From Candidatus Vicinibacter proximus (GTDB lineage: Bacteria; Bacteroidota; Bacteroidia; Chitinophagales; Saprospiraceae), in contig JADJOE010000003.1 of assembly GCA_016713905.1 (NCBI GenBank), positions 372,001 through 436,000 of the forward strand: 64,000 bases of DNA, in the 5' to 3' direction. Of this stretch, positions 53,420 to 63,484 are shown in pieces. Made by a program: the position numbers and the translations under genes. Position 1 is the stretch's first letter; the number at the start of each line of letters is the position of its first letter. Under the pieces are notes generated by a model. The model searched no databases. It saw only the letters and a program-made list of their open reading frames with translations, and was not told where the DNA came from.

Positions 53420-54148
53420 ATGGATCCGGTAAAAGCATTTCAGCTAGAAAGAGAAGAAAGAATTAAATCATTTGGAAACAATAAAGCACTCAAGGAAGCA
53501 GCACATCAGTTTAATATTGTTTCCAATCAGGAAAAATATTCCTATAATTTTTCCTGGATGGGTAGGCCTATCATTCAATACCCACAGGATATGATTGCCA
53601 TGCAAGAAATAATTTGGGAGCTTAAACCTGATTTAATTATTGAAACGGGTATTGCTCATGGCGGATCTTTAATCTATTATGCTTCCATAATGGAACTCAT
53701 AGGGAAAGGGGAAATTGTGGGAATAGACATTGATATCAGGCCGCACAACAGAAAAGAAATTGAAGCGCATCCCATGTTCAAAAGAATACATTTAATTGAA
53801 GGTTCTTCGCTGGATCAGCAAATTGTGGATCGTGTTGCGGCTTTTGCTTCAGGTAAAGGTACTGTGCTGGTGTGTCTGGATTCCAATCATACGCATGAGC
53901 ATGTATTAGAAGAGTTAAGACTTTATTCGCCCTTTGTAACTTCCGGATCTTACCTGGTTGTCTTTGATACCATAATTGAAGACATGCCAAAAGGTATGTA
54001 TGATCGGCCATGGGATGTTGGAAATAATGCGAAAACTGCGGTTTGGAAATTTTTGGAAACAAATAATGGTTTCGAAATAGATCAAATGATAGATAACAAA
54101 TTGTTGATTAGTGTTGCACCGGAAGGATATTTAAAGTGCATCCGATAA
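53420..54148 (+). CDS. CmcI-type SAM-dependent methyltransferase
   Basis: A 242-residue protein of the cephalosporin hydroxylase/CmcI family, members of which include sugar O-methyltransferases. Diagnostic stretches are IIETGIAHGGSLIYYAS, IVGIDIDIRPHNR, LVCLDSNHTHEHVLEEL and the acidic FDTIIED. No signal peptide. It probably O-methylates the deoxyhexose or another residue of the polymer. It lies three bases after the reductase gene. Confidence 0.85.
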   Translation: MDPVKAFQLEREERIKSFGNNKALKEAAHQFNIVSNQEKYSYNFSWMGRPIIQYPQDMIAMQEIIWELKPDLIIETGIAHGGSLIYYASIMELIGKGEIVGIDIDIRPHNRKEIEAHPMFKRIHLIEGSSLDQQIVDRVAAFASGKGTVLVCLDSNHTHEHVLEELRLYSPFVTSGSYLVVFDTIIEDMPKGMYDRPWDVGNNAKTAVWKFLETNNGFEIDQMIDNKLLISVAPEGYLKCIR

Positions 54149-54171
54149 CCACAGTGAATTGATAAAAAAAA

Positions 54172-55665
54172 TTGAATCTATTATCTAAAAACATCGCTGC
54201 AAATTTTAGTCTCCAGGCCTGGGTACTGATTTCTCAGATTATTCTGGTGCCTGTTTATGTCCAAATTTTGGGGATTGAGGCCTATGGACTTGTAGGATTT
54301 TATGCCAGTTTGCAGGCAATATTTTTTGTCCTGGAAATGGGCATGGGTGTAACGATCAACCAGGAATTGGCAAAGGTAAATGTAACTGAAATTGACAGAC
54401 GATATAAAATAGATTTATTAAAAACTCTTGAATGGGTTTATTGGGGTATGGCAATTTTTATTTTTGTTGTGATTGTTTTTATCCAATCCTTTTTTTCTGA
54501 GGCTTGGGGATCCAACGCAAGTCTTTCTTCGGAGAAAATCGGAAATTGTATTTACCTGATGGGAGGACTTCTTGTTTTTCGCTTTCCTATCGGATTATAT
54601 TCCGGAGCACTTAACGGGATCCAAAAGCAATTTGCATTAAACATGGCAACTATTGTTTTCGAGGTTATAAAATTTGTTCTAGTACTTTTAGTATTATTTT
54701 ATGTTTCCAAAGATGTAGTTGCCTATTTTGTTGTGAACATTGTAATTGCCTGCTGCACGGTAATTATGTTGAGATTTATGGTTTGGAGGTATCTGGATGC
54801 TAAGGATTATTTCGGAAAATTTAAGCGTTCTGTTTTATTCTCTCGCTGGAGATTTTCACTCGGTGTTGCAGGAATTGCGGTTGTCGCTATTGTACTGACT
54901 CAAGCGGATAAAATGATGTTGGCCAAAATGGTAAGTCTAAAAGAATTTGGTTGGTATACTCTGGCATTTACGATAGCCTCCATACCTTCAAAAATTGTTG
55001 GTGCTGTTGCCACTGCATATTATCCTTTGTTGGTGCAAGAAAATTCGAGAAATGATGAAGTAAGTGTGTCAAAAATTTATCAGCAAGCCAGTCAGTTGAT
55101 CGCAGTCTTGTTGGTTCCGGTGTGTATGGTTTTTTGGAGTGCTTCGGAACAAATTTTAAAAATTTGGTTTCAGGATCAGGACTTAATAAGGATTATTCAT
55201 CCATTGGTAAAAGTTTTTATTTTTGGATTTATGTTTAACGGACTTATGACCATGCCATATTATTTGCAATTGGCATATCATTGGACAAAGTTATCCTTGT
55301 TAAAAAATATAATTGCATTGATCATTTTGGTTCCATTACTTTACTTGGTGATTCAAAAATTTGGTATTAATGGGGCAGTTTGGATATGGTTGGTTCTGAA
55401 TTTTTCTTATATCATTTTTGAAGTTCCACTGATGCACAGGAGGGTGTTACCAAAATTAATGAAAAGCTGGTACCTTGAGACCATAGTGAAGCCTATATTA
55501 TTTTGCGGAGGGATGAGTGTTGTTAGTATTTGGTTATTTCAATTTATGGATTTGCCTGTATTTGTTTACGTCATCTTTCTAGGATTTTTGACTTTAATTC
55601 AAATGGTGTTATTAAACAGATGGCTTTCAGAGCGTCCATTACATGTGCTTGGAAACATAAAGTAA
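54172..55665 (+). CDS. wzx: Wzx-type polysaccharide flippase
   Basis: A 497-residue polytopic protein of the MOP superfamily with about 14 hydrophobic segments. The N-terminus, NIAANFSLQAWVLISQIILV, and KIVGAVATAYYPLLVQ in the middle fit polysaccharide flippases. It would move lipid-linked repeat units across the inner membrane. A TTG at 54172 is used as start, because no ATG or GTG gives a suitable N-terminus; this makes the start uncertain by a few codons. Confidence 0.87.
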   Translation: MNLLSKNIAANFSLQAWVLISQIILVPVYVQILGIEAYGLVGFYASLQAIFFVLEMGMGVTINQELAKVNVTEIDRRYKIDLLKTLEWVYWGMAIFIFVVIVFIQSFFSEAWGSNASLSSEKIGNCIYLMGGLLVFRFPIGLYSGALNGIQKQFALNMATIVFEVIKFVLVLLVLFYVSKDVVAYFVVNIVIACCTVIMLRFMVWRYLDAKDYFGKFKRSVLFSRWRFSLGVAGIAVVAIVLTQADKMMLAKMVSLKEFGWYTLAFTIASIPSKIVGAVATAYYPLLVQENSRNDEVSVSKIYQQASQLIAVLLVPVCMVFWSASEQILKIWFQDQDLIRIIHPLVKVFIFGFMFNGLMTMPYYLQLAYHWTKLSLLKNIIALIILVPLLYLVIQKFGINGAVWIWLVLNFSYIIFEVPLMHRRVLPKLMKSWYLETIVKPILFCGGMSVVSIWLFQFMDLPVFVYVIFLGFLTLIQMVLLNRWLSERPLHVLGNIK

Positions 55666-55668
55666 GAG

Positions 55669-56871
55669 ATGTCTGAATTTAATAAATTTACGATTCTTAT
55701 CCCTACGAAAAACCGTTGTGAAACGCTCGAATGGGCAATGAAGTCTTGTCTTCAATCTTCGTATCCATTCCTTTCTGTCATTGTAAGTGATAATTGCAGT
55801 TCGGACAATACCAGAGAAATGGTTGCTTCTTTTGGGGATCCAAGAGTAAAATATTATTGTACCCCTAAGGCTCTAAGTATGACGGCCAATTGGGAATTTG
55901 CTTTATCTAAGGCGGAAGATGGATTTGTAACTATTCTAGGAGATGATGATGGATTTCTGCCGGATAGTTTTGAAAGAATTAATACACTTCTAAATCAATA
56001 CAAATTCAAAGCCATAAGTTGGAAGCAGTCATTTTTTCGTTGGCCGGGTAACCATTATGTCCGTATTCCCGAGTTGTTAAGTATACCGCTCAAAAGAGGG
56101 ATTGAAGTCAGGCAGTGTGAGAATATTTTGCCTAAAGTACTAAAGTGTGCATTATTTCCAGGAGACCTGCCATGGTTGTATGGTGGATTTGTGGATGTGT
56201 CAGTTATCAGAGCTTTAAAGGAAAAAGGCAAAGGACGTTTTTTTTATTCAAAAATTCCGGATATTTATTCTGCAATGGTCTTGGCTTCCGAATTGGAGAA
56301 TTATATATTTTCTTTTGCCCCCTTGAGTATCGCCGGTCACTCAGCCAAAAGTAATGGTGCTGCGCAAATTCAGAATAAACCTGAATTTGAAGAACAGAAA
56401 AATTTGTTTAATAAAGAATCGGAGGATATTCCATTTCATGCCAATCTTGAGTTTGTTCATGTTTACCCCATTATTGTATGGGAGACATACTTGCAATCCC
56501 TTGATGCAGGAATGCAAAAATTCAAGGGTCTTGCAGATGGCCAGGTGTTACTGGACCTTGCAATATCTGATGCTATTTCACTTGGTTTTCTGGAAAAAGA
56601 GAGAGGAAAATTAGAACGTATTGCTTTTAAAAATCAGTTAAAGTTTGAAGTTCCCAGCAACAAAATTAAAATCGGACTCCAAAAGATATTCTTGAAATTG
56701 AATCAGTATTATATGGAGTGGACTGGATCAGTGTTTATTAATATATCAGATTATAAAATTGAAAATATTTTTGAGGCTTCCGTTAAACATAACGAAATTT
56801 ATCAGAACTACCACAACAAGTTAAAGGTTATAGTGCATAATTTTTTTTTACTATTAAAACATGCACTATGA
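55669..56871 (+). CDS. Family 2 glycosyltransferase
   Basis: A 400-residue inverting GT-A enzyme. FTILIPTKNRCETLEWAMKS and VIVSDNCSSDNTREMV form the nucleotide-sugar site and GDDDGFLPDSF is the metal-binding DxD. Residues beyond about 250 are a variable helical region. It adds one sugar of the repeat unit; donor and acceptor are unknown. It starts three bases after the flippase and overlaps the next gene by four bases. Confidence 0.88.
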   Translation: MSEFNKFTILIPTKNRCETLEWAMKSCLQSSYPFLSVIVSDNCSSDNTREMVASFGDPRVKYYCTPKALSMTANWEFALSKAEDGFVTILGDDDGFLPDSFERINTLLNQYKFKAISWKQSFFRWPGNHYVRIPELLSIPLKRGIEVRQCENILPKVLKCALFPGDLPWLYGGFVDVSVIRALKEKGKGRFFYSKIPDIYSAMVLASELENYIFSFAPLSIAGHSAKSNGAAQIQNKPEFEEQKNLFNKESEDIPFHANLEFVHVYPIIVWETYLQSLDAGMQKFKGLADGQVLLDLAISDAISLGFLEKERGKLERIAFKNQLKFEVPSNKIKIGLQKIFLKLNQYYMEWTGSVFINISDYKIENIFEASVKHNEIYQNYHNKLKVIVHNFFLLLKHAL

Positions 56872-58127
56872 CTATTTCGGTTTTTCAGCTCGGTGCAAGA
56901 ATGAAGTATACTGTTCCGCAGTATTTGCATAAGGCAAAAATACTAGAGAAGGTCTATACTGATATTTGTGTAGACCTTCCTCCGTTTAATTGGAGCAGCA
57001 AATTAATCCAAAAACTGCCTTGGAATGCAATTCAAAAATTTATTGGTAGAAAGGTAGATTTGCCTCAGCAAAAAATTACTCATTTTCCAATTTTGGGATT
57101 GAGATATTTTATGCGTAAAAGAGGTGTGCTAAATGAAGAAGCAGAGTGTGTTAATTTTATTTGGGCAGATAAGAATTTCGGAAATGCGGTAAATGAAAAA
57201 TTGCAAAACGAACTTTCCGAAATGCTTTATCTTTATAATACAGCTGCTTTAACCATCGCCAAAGAAAATAAACACCGGAAGATAATTTTAGAGCAATGTA
57301 GTCTTCCTTATTCAATTTATAGAGATAGAATCCGGAAGGAGATGACAGTTTATTCAGATTGGACACGATCCTATGCATCTGACGATAATTTACCTGATGC
57401 TGTTCATCAATATATCCAAAACGAAGAATTAGAATGGGCATTGTCAGACCACATTATTTGCCCCTCTAAAAATGTGGAGGAATCGCTTATTCATCGAGGT
57501 GTGCCGGGTAATAAAATTTCCTGCATCCCATATGGTTTTACATTTTCTGGTCAACATCAACCAAGAACAGTATCTACAGCTTCCAAGCTAAAGGTAGGTA
57601 CAATAGGATACCTCACATTACGTAAGGGTATTCATTATTTTTATAAAGTAGCTTCTATCTGTAATTTTGCAGAATTTGTTGCAATCGGTGGTGATGGATT
57701 CGACTTACCTGAAGAGAAGAAGGTGCTTTTGTCCAAAGTAATTAAACTCACCGGTCATTTAGATCGAAAAAGATTACTTGAAAATTTTAGTAAAATTGAT
57801 GTGCTACTTTTTCTAACTGTTGGGGAAGGGTCTGCAACAGTAGTTTATGAGGCCTTAAGTTTAGGAATACCGGTCATTACAACTGCAGCAAGCGGGAGCA
57901 TTGTGGAAGATGGTGTGAACGGATTTATTGTCGACCCAGCAGATATACAACGTATCATGTTTTTGCTGGAGCAAATGTGTAATCCTGAGTTCTATCATTT
58001 TTTGTCTGAGAATGCATTGAAAAGAAGCATTTACGGTAGTTCAGATGCATATGGTAGCAGGTTGGTTAATTTTGTACAAGCTTTTCTGCAGCCGGAAATA
58101 AAACCTATTCACTTAAATATTCAATGA
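56868..58127 (+). CDS. Family 4 glycosyltransferase
   Basis: A 419-residue GT-B enzyme. The C-terminal half shows the retaining GT4 pattern: VGTIGYLTLRKGIHYFYKV, LTGHLDRKRLLENFSKIDVL and GSATVVYEALSLGIPVITTA with the acidic EALSLG motif, then ASGSIVEDGVNGFIVDP. It transfers a sugar from a nucleotide donor to the growing lipid-linked unit. It overlaps the upstream GT2 gene by four bases. Confidence 0.9.
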   Translation: MTISVFQLGARMKYTVPQYLHKAKILEKVYTDICVDLPPFNWSSKLIQKLPWNAIQKFIGRKVDLPQQKITHFPILGLRYFMRKRGVLNEEAECVNFIWADKNFGNAVNEKLQNELSEMLYLYNTAALTIAKENKHRKIILEQCSLPYSIYRDRIRKEMTVYSDWTRSYASDDNLPDAVHQYIQNEELEWALSDHIICPSKNVEESLIHRGVPGNKISCIPYGFTFSGQHQPRTVSTASKLKVGTIGYLTLRKGIHYFYKVASICNFAEFVAIGGDGFDLPEEKKVLLSKVIKLTGHLDRKRLLENFSKIDVLLFLTVGEGSATVVYEALSLGIPVITTAASGSIVEDGVNGFIVDPADIQRIMFLLEQMCNPEFYHFLSENALKRSIYGSSDAYGSRLVNFVQAFLQPEIKPIHLNIQ

Positions 58128-58128
58128 A

Positions 58129-58551
58129 GTGAATACCATTATACAAAGCTTTTATACCACTTTTCCGACCCCATATCAGGAATATTTTTTTAATGCATTA
58201 AATAAGGAATTTAGTTTAAGAACTTTTTTTTGTGCTAAAGCAGAAAAGGACCGGTTGCGTATGGTACTTAACCCCGAATATATCTATATTTTTCTGAGGG
58301 GTACTTACTTTATGATATGGGTGAATTATTTAATTAAAAATTTTCTTTTTAGCATGGAAATCTGCAAGGTTGCCAGGCAAGAGAAAGCAGATTTAGTTAT
58401 GTTATCATGTAATTATTTCGACCTGAGTAACATTATAATGACTTTTATAATTCGAATTAAGCGTAAGCAATTTGAATTTTATACAGACCTAAAAGCGGTA
58501 TTGCTTAAGCCATGCCTAGTTGGATTTTTTGACGATACATTTGCTTCATGA
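58129..58551 (+). pseudogene. Truncated glycosyltransferase fragment
   Basis: An open frame of 140 residues from a GTG one base after the upstream stop. SFYTTFPTPYQEYFFNALNK and RTFFCAKAEKD resemble the first strand-turn-helix of GT-B glycosyltransferases, and QEKADLVMLSCNYFDLSNII a later part of the same N-terminal domain. The nucleotide-sugar binding C-terminal half (about 200 residues) is missing, and the frame runs straight into the polymerase start at 58548. It is probably a remnant left by a deletion, though a real short protein cannot be ruled out. Confidence 0.6.
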
Positions 58552-59855
58552 CAATGTACTTTATCATATTATTCAATCTGTTGGTCTACCTTGCCGGGTG
58601 GCTTTTTGTTTGGGTCAAAGGACTTAGAAGTCATGTTGTTTTTGCGTTTTCCTGGTTTATTTTTACCATTTATTATTTTCTAACACCTTTATATTTTTAT
58701 GCTCAAGGTAGAGCAACCATTTGGGGAGACCAGGGAGCATTTTTAGGGGTGGGTGAAAATATACTTGCTTATTACGATGAAGGATTTTTATATTTTGGTT
58801 TTGCCAGCTTATCTTTTTTAATTGGATACTTTTTTATACGTCATCGGGAATTTGTTCAGGTAAATATTCAAAGTAAATTTTCAAAGTCACTCCTGTTTGG
58901 GCTTTTCGGAGCTTGCTTTTTTTTAGTGATTCTTAATTTCATTTTATCTGGTGTAAATCCGATTGAAGTACTCACTGGCAACTCAGAAGAAACATTGTTT
59001 AATGCAAAAGGAGGGTCAAATTATTTAAAGAATTTTGCAGATTCTTTGGTCACCTGCTTGGTTATTGGATTTCTGATCAAAATGGATCGTAGATTTTGGT
59101 TTTTATTTGTCATCGTTTCTTTTGTTTTATTTGCCATGATGGGGTTTCGTTACAGAATCATTATGACCGTAATTGGTATTTTGTTGTTGATACTTTTTAA
59201 TTACCGTTTTTCATTTAAGCGGATTTTTGCGCCTCTTGCTCTTTTTTTGGTGATACTATATATGATTTTATTTTTAACAATTAATCGTTACAATTTAATT
59301 GTTGGTGATTTAAAAAATCTAGTATACAACCCTATAGAATATGAGATTGGAAGTACGCTTGCAGAGCAAACCAGGGGGGCTTTGGACGACATCAACATCA
59401 TCAAGTACTATCACACCCATCCTAATCCTAAACACGATAATGGCATAACTTTTTTCTATTTCATTGTTCGCGCTCTTCCAAGGGCTTTAATAGGAGATTA
59501 CAAGAATAAATTATATCCTCCGCCTGCATTTCCAATTGTGGATGAAGCCTACAATCTGCCACTGGCGTGGTCTGCAACAGGGGAAGCACCACTGCATTAT
59601 GCTTATTTTATAATTGCCGGAGGATTTTGGTTTTTAATTATAGGTACATTTTTAACAGGCTTGATTCTCAGATTCACAACGGTCAATAGAAATTATCATC
59701 ATCCCAAACAAAAGATATTTTTAGTGATTTTATGTATGGCATTATTTCAGTGGTATACAAGGGGATATTTTCCTCAGTTTGTTGATCACCTTGTTTTTTT
59801 ATGGATACCATATTGGTTGTACTTCAGATTCAACACTAATGAAAAGATCAGTTGA
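58548..59855 (+). CDS. wzy: Wzy-like O-antigen/capsule polymerase
   Basis: A 435-residue protein with ten to eleven membrane segments and one larger extracytoplasmic loop (about residues 255-345), which contains IIKYYHTHPNPKHDNGITFF and ALPRALIGDYKNKLYPPPAF. This is the usual Wzy layout; sequence identity in this family is always low. It would join repeat units on the periplasmic side. It overlaps the fragment at 58129 by four bases and the GT4 gene at 59839 by 17. Confidence 0.8.
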   Translation: MTMYFIILFNLLVYLAGWLFVWVKGLRSHVVFAFSWFIFTIYYFLTPLYFYAQGRATIWGDQGAFLGVGENILAYYDEGFLYFGFASLSFLIGYFFIRHREFVQVNIQSKFSKSLLFGLFGACFFLVILNFILSGVNPIEVLTGNSEETLFNAKGGSNYLKNFADSLVTCLVIGFLIKMDRRFWFLFVIVSFVLFAMMGFRYRIIMTVIGILLLILFNYRFSFKRIFAPLALFLVILYMILFLTINRYNLIVGDLKNLVYNPIEYEIGSTLAEQTRGALDDINIIKYYHTHPNPKHDNGITFFYFIVRALPRALIGDYKNKLYPPPAFPIVDEAYNLPLAWSATGEAPLHYAYFIIAGGFWFLIIGTFLTGLILRFTTVNRNYHHPKQKIFLVILCMALFQWYTRGYFPQFVDHLVFLWIPYWLYFRFNTNEKIS

Positions 59856-60951
59856 GGTAATATTTCTTGGACCCTATCCTCCTCCAGTCAATGGGCAGTC
59901 TGTGGCTTTTAAAATGGCATACGACAAATATAATGGATCAAAATATTTATGCTCTCAAAATCTGGAACAATTACCAATTTACAAAAAAATTTATTTTGGG
60001 ATTTTATTGATTTTTCGATATTTTTTTCTTGCGGTAAGCAAACGATATAAAGTTATGTATTTGGCAGGATCGAGGTCCATTGGTGGGGCAATTAAAGATT
60101 TCTTTTCCATTCTTTTATTTCATTATACAGGTAGTAGAGTGGTAATGCATCTCCATGCTGCTTTCTTTGATCGATTTATTCATTCACTCCCAATTTATTT
60201 AAAGCCATTTTTTAGGTTGGCTTATCATAAGGTAGATCGATTTATTGTCTTGCACGAATGCATGACTGAAGAATATAAAGATTTTCAGGCCAATTCTCAG
60301 ATAAGTGTAGTGCATAATTTTTACGATTCCGTTTTGGATTCAGTTAGTTTAAAAGATAAACCGGCAAGTGATGTAATCAAAATTGGATATTTGTCCAACT
60401 TACTTTTCAGTAAAGGAATTTTTATTTTAGTAGAAGCATTTATTGAATTGAAGAAGGAATATAACAATATTGAATTGCATCTTGCTGGTCAATATCTTTC
60501 TGATTCCTATATGACAGCAGATGAAGTTAGAAAGAAGATAAGTGTTTTGAGTCAAAATAAATCAAGTCGGATATTTTACCATGGTCCCCTCTATGGTGAG
60601 CAAAAAAAGAACTTTTTGATTAATATGGATATTTTTTGCTTGCCTAGTTTTTATAGTTCGGAAGCCATGCCTATTTCAATTATAGAAGCGATGCGTTGTG
60701 GTTGTGTCATTATTACCAGCGACCATCATTACCTCCCATTTTTGGTTGGCCCAGATCAGGGTAGCTGTGCAACTGCAGGTTCCGTAGAATCCCTTAGGGT
60801 TAATTTAAAGAGGTATCTTGGAAATATTGTAAAATATGAAAGTGTAAAGCAAGGCAATATTGAATTTGCCAAAAATAATTTTTCACCGGAGGCTTATGCA
60901 TCAAAAATGAATGAGATATTTGATCAAGAACTAAAGAGTCCATATATTTAA
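59839..60951 (+). CDS. Family 4 glycosyltransferase
   Basis: A protein of 370 residues from the ATG at 59839; the frame extends to 59779 through a TTG within the polymerase gene, but VEVIFLGPYPPPVNGQSVA is a standard GT4 start. The C-terminal half has IKIGYLSNLLFSKGIFILVE, FYHGPLYGEQKKNFL, and SSEAMPISIIEAMRCGCVII with the catalytic acidic residue region. It completes the repeat unit. Confidence 0.88.
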   Translation: MKRSVEVIFLGPYPPPVNGQSVAFKMAYDKYNGSKYLCSQNLEQLPIYKKIYFGILLIFRYFFLAVSKRYKVMYLAGSRSIGGAIKDFFSILLFHYTGSRVVMHLHAAFFDRFIHSLPIYLKPFFRLAYHKVDRFIVLHECMTEEYKDFQANSQISVVHNFYDSVLDSVSLKDKPASDVIKIGYLSNLLFSKGIFILVEAFIELKKEYNNIELHLAGQYLSDSYMTADEVRKKISVLSQNKSSRIFYHGPLYGEQKKNFLINMDIFCLPSFYSSEAMPISIIEAMRCGCVIITSDHHYLPFLVGPDQGSCATAGSVESLRVNLKRYLGNIVKYESVKQGNIEFAKNNFSPEAYASKMNEIFDQELKSPYI

Positions 60952-60957
60952 ATTATT

Positions 60958-61155
60958 ATGTGCAGTATATTTGAAACAATCAGGCAGGAGATTTTGCTAA
61001 ATACAAAACGAATCAGTCAATCTTTATCTCATTTGGAAACTGAAGTTTTTGGAATAGGATTTCAGGACACTTTTATTTTTTTTTGTCAAAGTTTAACAAT
61101 TGGTGATTTGTTCTTTAACGGACTTCAATTTAATGGATCTGCAGATATTTTTTAA
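60958..61155 (+). CDS. Possible 65-residue ORF, function unknown
   Basis: A frame starting MCSIFETIRQEILLNTKRIS between the GT4 gene and the oxidoreductase gene. Part of it is hydrophobic (QDTFIFFCQSLTIGDLFF). I recognise no family. Spacing and strand fit the locus, but the frame could be open by chance or be a remnant of a larger gene. Confidence 0.3.
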   Translation: MCSIFETIRQEILLNTKRISQSLSHLETEVFGIGFQDTFIFFCQSLTIGDLFFNGLQFNGSADIF

Positions 61156-61176
61156 TTAAAAATTAATACCTGAAAT

Positions 61177-63291
61177 ATGTTGCAAATAATTCAAGATCTT
61201 AAGAATGGTGAAACGATCCTTGCAGAGGCTCCTGTTCCTGTTGCCGGTAAGGGGATGGTATTAATTAAAAGTCATTTTAGTCTGGTTTCACCGGGGACAG
61301 AAAGGATGTTGGTTGAATTTGGTAAAAAAAATCTTATTCAAAAAGCCTTGGATCAGCCGGAAAGAGTAAAACAAGTCATCAGTAAGTTGAAAACCGATGG
61401 CTTCAAACCTACATATGAAGCAGTGATGCGCAAGCTGGATACACCAATTTCCCTTGGGTATTGTAACGCTGGCGAAGTAGTTGAAGTAGGCGAGGGGGTG
61501 ACAGAATTTCGTATTGGCGACCGTGTGATTTCAAATGGACCACATGCAGAATATGTCTGTGTACCTAAAAATCTTGTAGCAAAAATACCTTCAGACCTAA
61601 GCTATGAAGAAGCAAGTTTTACCGTGATTTCTGCTATAGCGCTACAGGGTATTAGATTGGTGCATCCCGGATTTGGCGAAACTGTTGTGGTTATTGGATT
61701 GGGATTAATAGGACTCATTACAGTCCAATTGCTTGCCAGTAATGGTTGCAAGGTAATTGCTTTTGATCTGGACGAAAGTCGAGTTGATTTAGCCAAAAAA
61801 TATGGCGCCCACGCGTATTTATCTGAAGGAAACGATCAAGATGATTTGAAAGTTAAACAACTCAGTAATGAATATGGTGCAGATGCTGTTATCATCACAG
61901 CAACTTCTTCTTCTCAGGAAATTATTCATCAAGCAGCTCAAATGTCCAGAAAGAGAGGAAGGATAGTTTTGGTTGGGGTGGTTGGATTACACCTGCAAAG
62001 GGCAGATTTTTATGAAAAGGAATTAAGTTTTCAGGTATCTTGTTCTTATGGTCCTGGACGGTATGATGAAAATTACGAACAGAAAGGAAATGACTATCCA
62101 CTTCCTTATGTAAGGTGGACAGAAAAGAGAAATTTTGAGGCAATACTTCTTGCTTTGTCTTTAAATAAAATTGAAGTCAAATCTTTAATTGGAAAAATTG
62201 TTGGATTGGATGAGTTTGATTCCATTTATCAAAACATTGGTGGCAACAGAGATATAACTTCACTCATTCGATATGATATCCATAAGGAGGAAAAGAAAAT
62301 ACAAACGGCATTCGTTGAAAAGAAATATTCGTCAAGCCAGAATGGCATAGGAATAATTGGCGCTGGAAATTTTACCTCGTCTACGATTCTACCTATCCTA
62401 ACCAAATTAAATGCACCCATCCATGTCATTTGTGGAAATAAGGGATGGACAGCCGGCCAGCTTGCAAAGCAATTTAAAATTCCGCATTGTGCATCTTCCT
62501 TCATTGAAATACTTCAAGATGAAAATGTAAACACGGTCATGATTACGACCAGACACAACAGTCATGCATCATTAGTTCTCGCCGGATTGAATGCCGGAAA
62601 AAATGTTTATGTAGAAAAACCTCTTGCAATAAATCTAAAAGAACTTAACGAAATAGCCCAGGCCGTCGTAACCAATAAAGGAAGTCTCACAGTTGGATTT
62701 AACAGAAGGTTTGCACCAATGATACAGCAATTGAAAAATGAATTATCAAACAGCGAAGCTCCTATCCAGATTGTTGCCACGATGAATGCCGGGTCATTAC
62801 CTATGGAACATTGGACCAAATCCGTTGATCAAGGCGGCCGAATTATTGGGGAAGCATGCCACTATTTTGACCTGACTTCATTTTTATGCAATAGTCCAAT
62901 TGTAGAGGTATACATGCAATCTTTAGGGTTAAATGCAGGGTTAGATACGGATCACGCCAGCATAATTTTAAGAATGCAAAATGGAAGTTCTGCTGTCATC
63001 AACTATTTCACCAATGGGGCTAAAGATTATCCCAAAGAGCGGATAGAAGTACATCAACTAAACCGTACAGCCGTTATAGACAACTTTAAAAGAATTGACT
63101 ATTATGGTTTTAAAAAACGCAGCAATTCTTCTGTTCAGGACAAAGGACATAGTGCCCAATTTAAAACCTGGTTGAATTTCATTTCTAATGGTGGAAGTGC
63201 ACCTATTCCATTTGAATCTTTGTGGAACATAAGTTATGCCAGCATAATGGCTATTGAATCCTTTAAGGAAAATAAACCTATCTCCTTTTAA
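61177..63291 (+). CDS. Two-domain oxidoreductase: MDR dehydrogenase fused to Gfo/Idh/MocA
   Basis: A 704-residue fusion. Residues 1-360 are a medium-chain dehydrogenase (SLGYCNAGEVVEVGEGVTEF, VVVIGLGLIGLITVQLLA). Residues 385-704 are a Gfo/Idh/MocA oxidoreductase (GIGIIGAGNFTSSTILPIL, TTRHNSHASLVLAGLNAGKN and VYVEKPLAINLKEL with the catalytic EKP). This fusion occurs in polysaccharide loci, often near a heparinase-type gene, which is not seen here. It probably oxidises or interconverts a sugar of the polymer. It closes the locus. Confidence 0.9.
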   Translation: MLQIIQDLKNGETILAEAPVPVAGKGMVLIKSHFSLVSPGTERMLVEFGKKNLIQKALDQPERVKQVISKLKTDGFKPTYEAVMRKLDTPISLGYCNAGEVVEVGEGVTEFRIGDRVISNGPHAEYVCVPKNLVAKIPSDLSYEEASFTVISAIALQGIRLVHPGFGETVVVIGLGLIGLITVQLLASNGCKVIAFDLDESRVDLAKKYGAHAYLSEGNDQDDLKVKQLSNEYGADAVIITATSSSQEIIHQAAQMSRKRGRIVLVGVVGLHLQRADFYEKELSFQVSCSYGPGRYDENYEQKGNDYPLPYVRWTEKRNFEAILLALSLNKIEVKSLIGKIVGLDEFDSIYQNIGGNRDITSLIRYDIHKEEKKIQTAFVEKKYSSSQNGIGIIGAGNFTSSTILPILTKLNAPIHVICGNKGWTAGQLAKQFKIPHCASSFIEILQDENVNTVMITTRHNSHASLVLAGLNAGKNVYVEKPLAINLKELNEIAQAVVTNKGSLTVGFNRRFAPMIQQLKNELSNSEAPIQIVATMNAGSLPMEHWTKSVDQGGRIIGEACHYFDLTSFLCNSPIVEVYMQSLGLNAGLDTDHASIILRMQNGSSAVINYFTNGAKDYPKERIEVHQLNRTAVIDNFKRIDYYGFKKRSNSSVQDKGHSAQFKTWLNFISNGGSAPIPFESLWNISYASIMAIESFKENKPISF

Positions 63292-63484
63292 ATTTTAACT
63301 GTCCTTAAGCACTAAGTGCAAAATAATTATCTGTTTACAGAAAGGCGGAATTCTGTTAGTTTGCCAGTGGGATTTAATTGATTAAAGTTATGACTGGAAA
63401 TGATATTTGTCATTGAGTTTTTATGAAGATTGAATCAAATTAGCTGAGTAAAAATTATTTATCCGAACAATTAAAATTTATATC

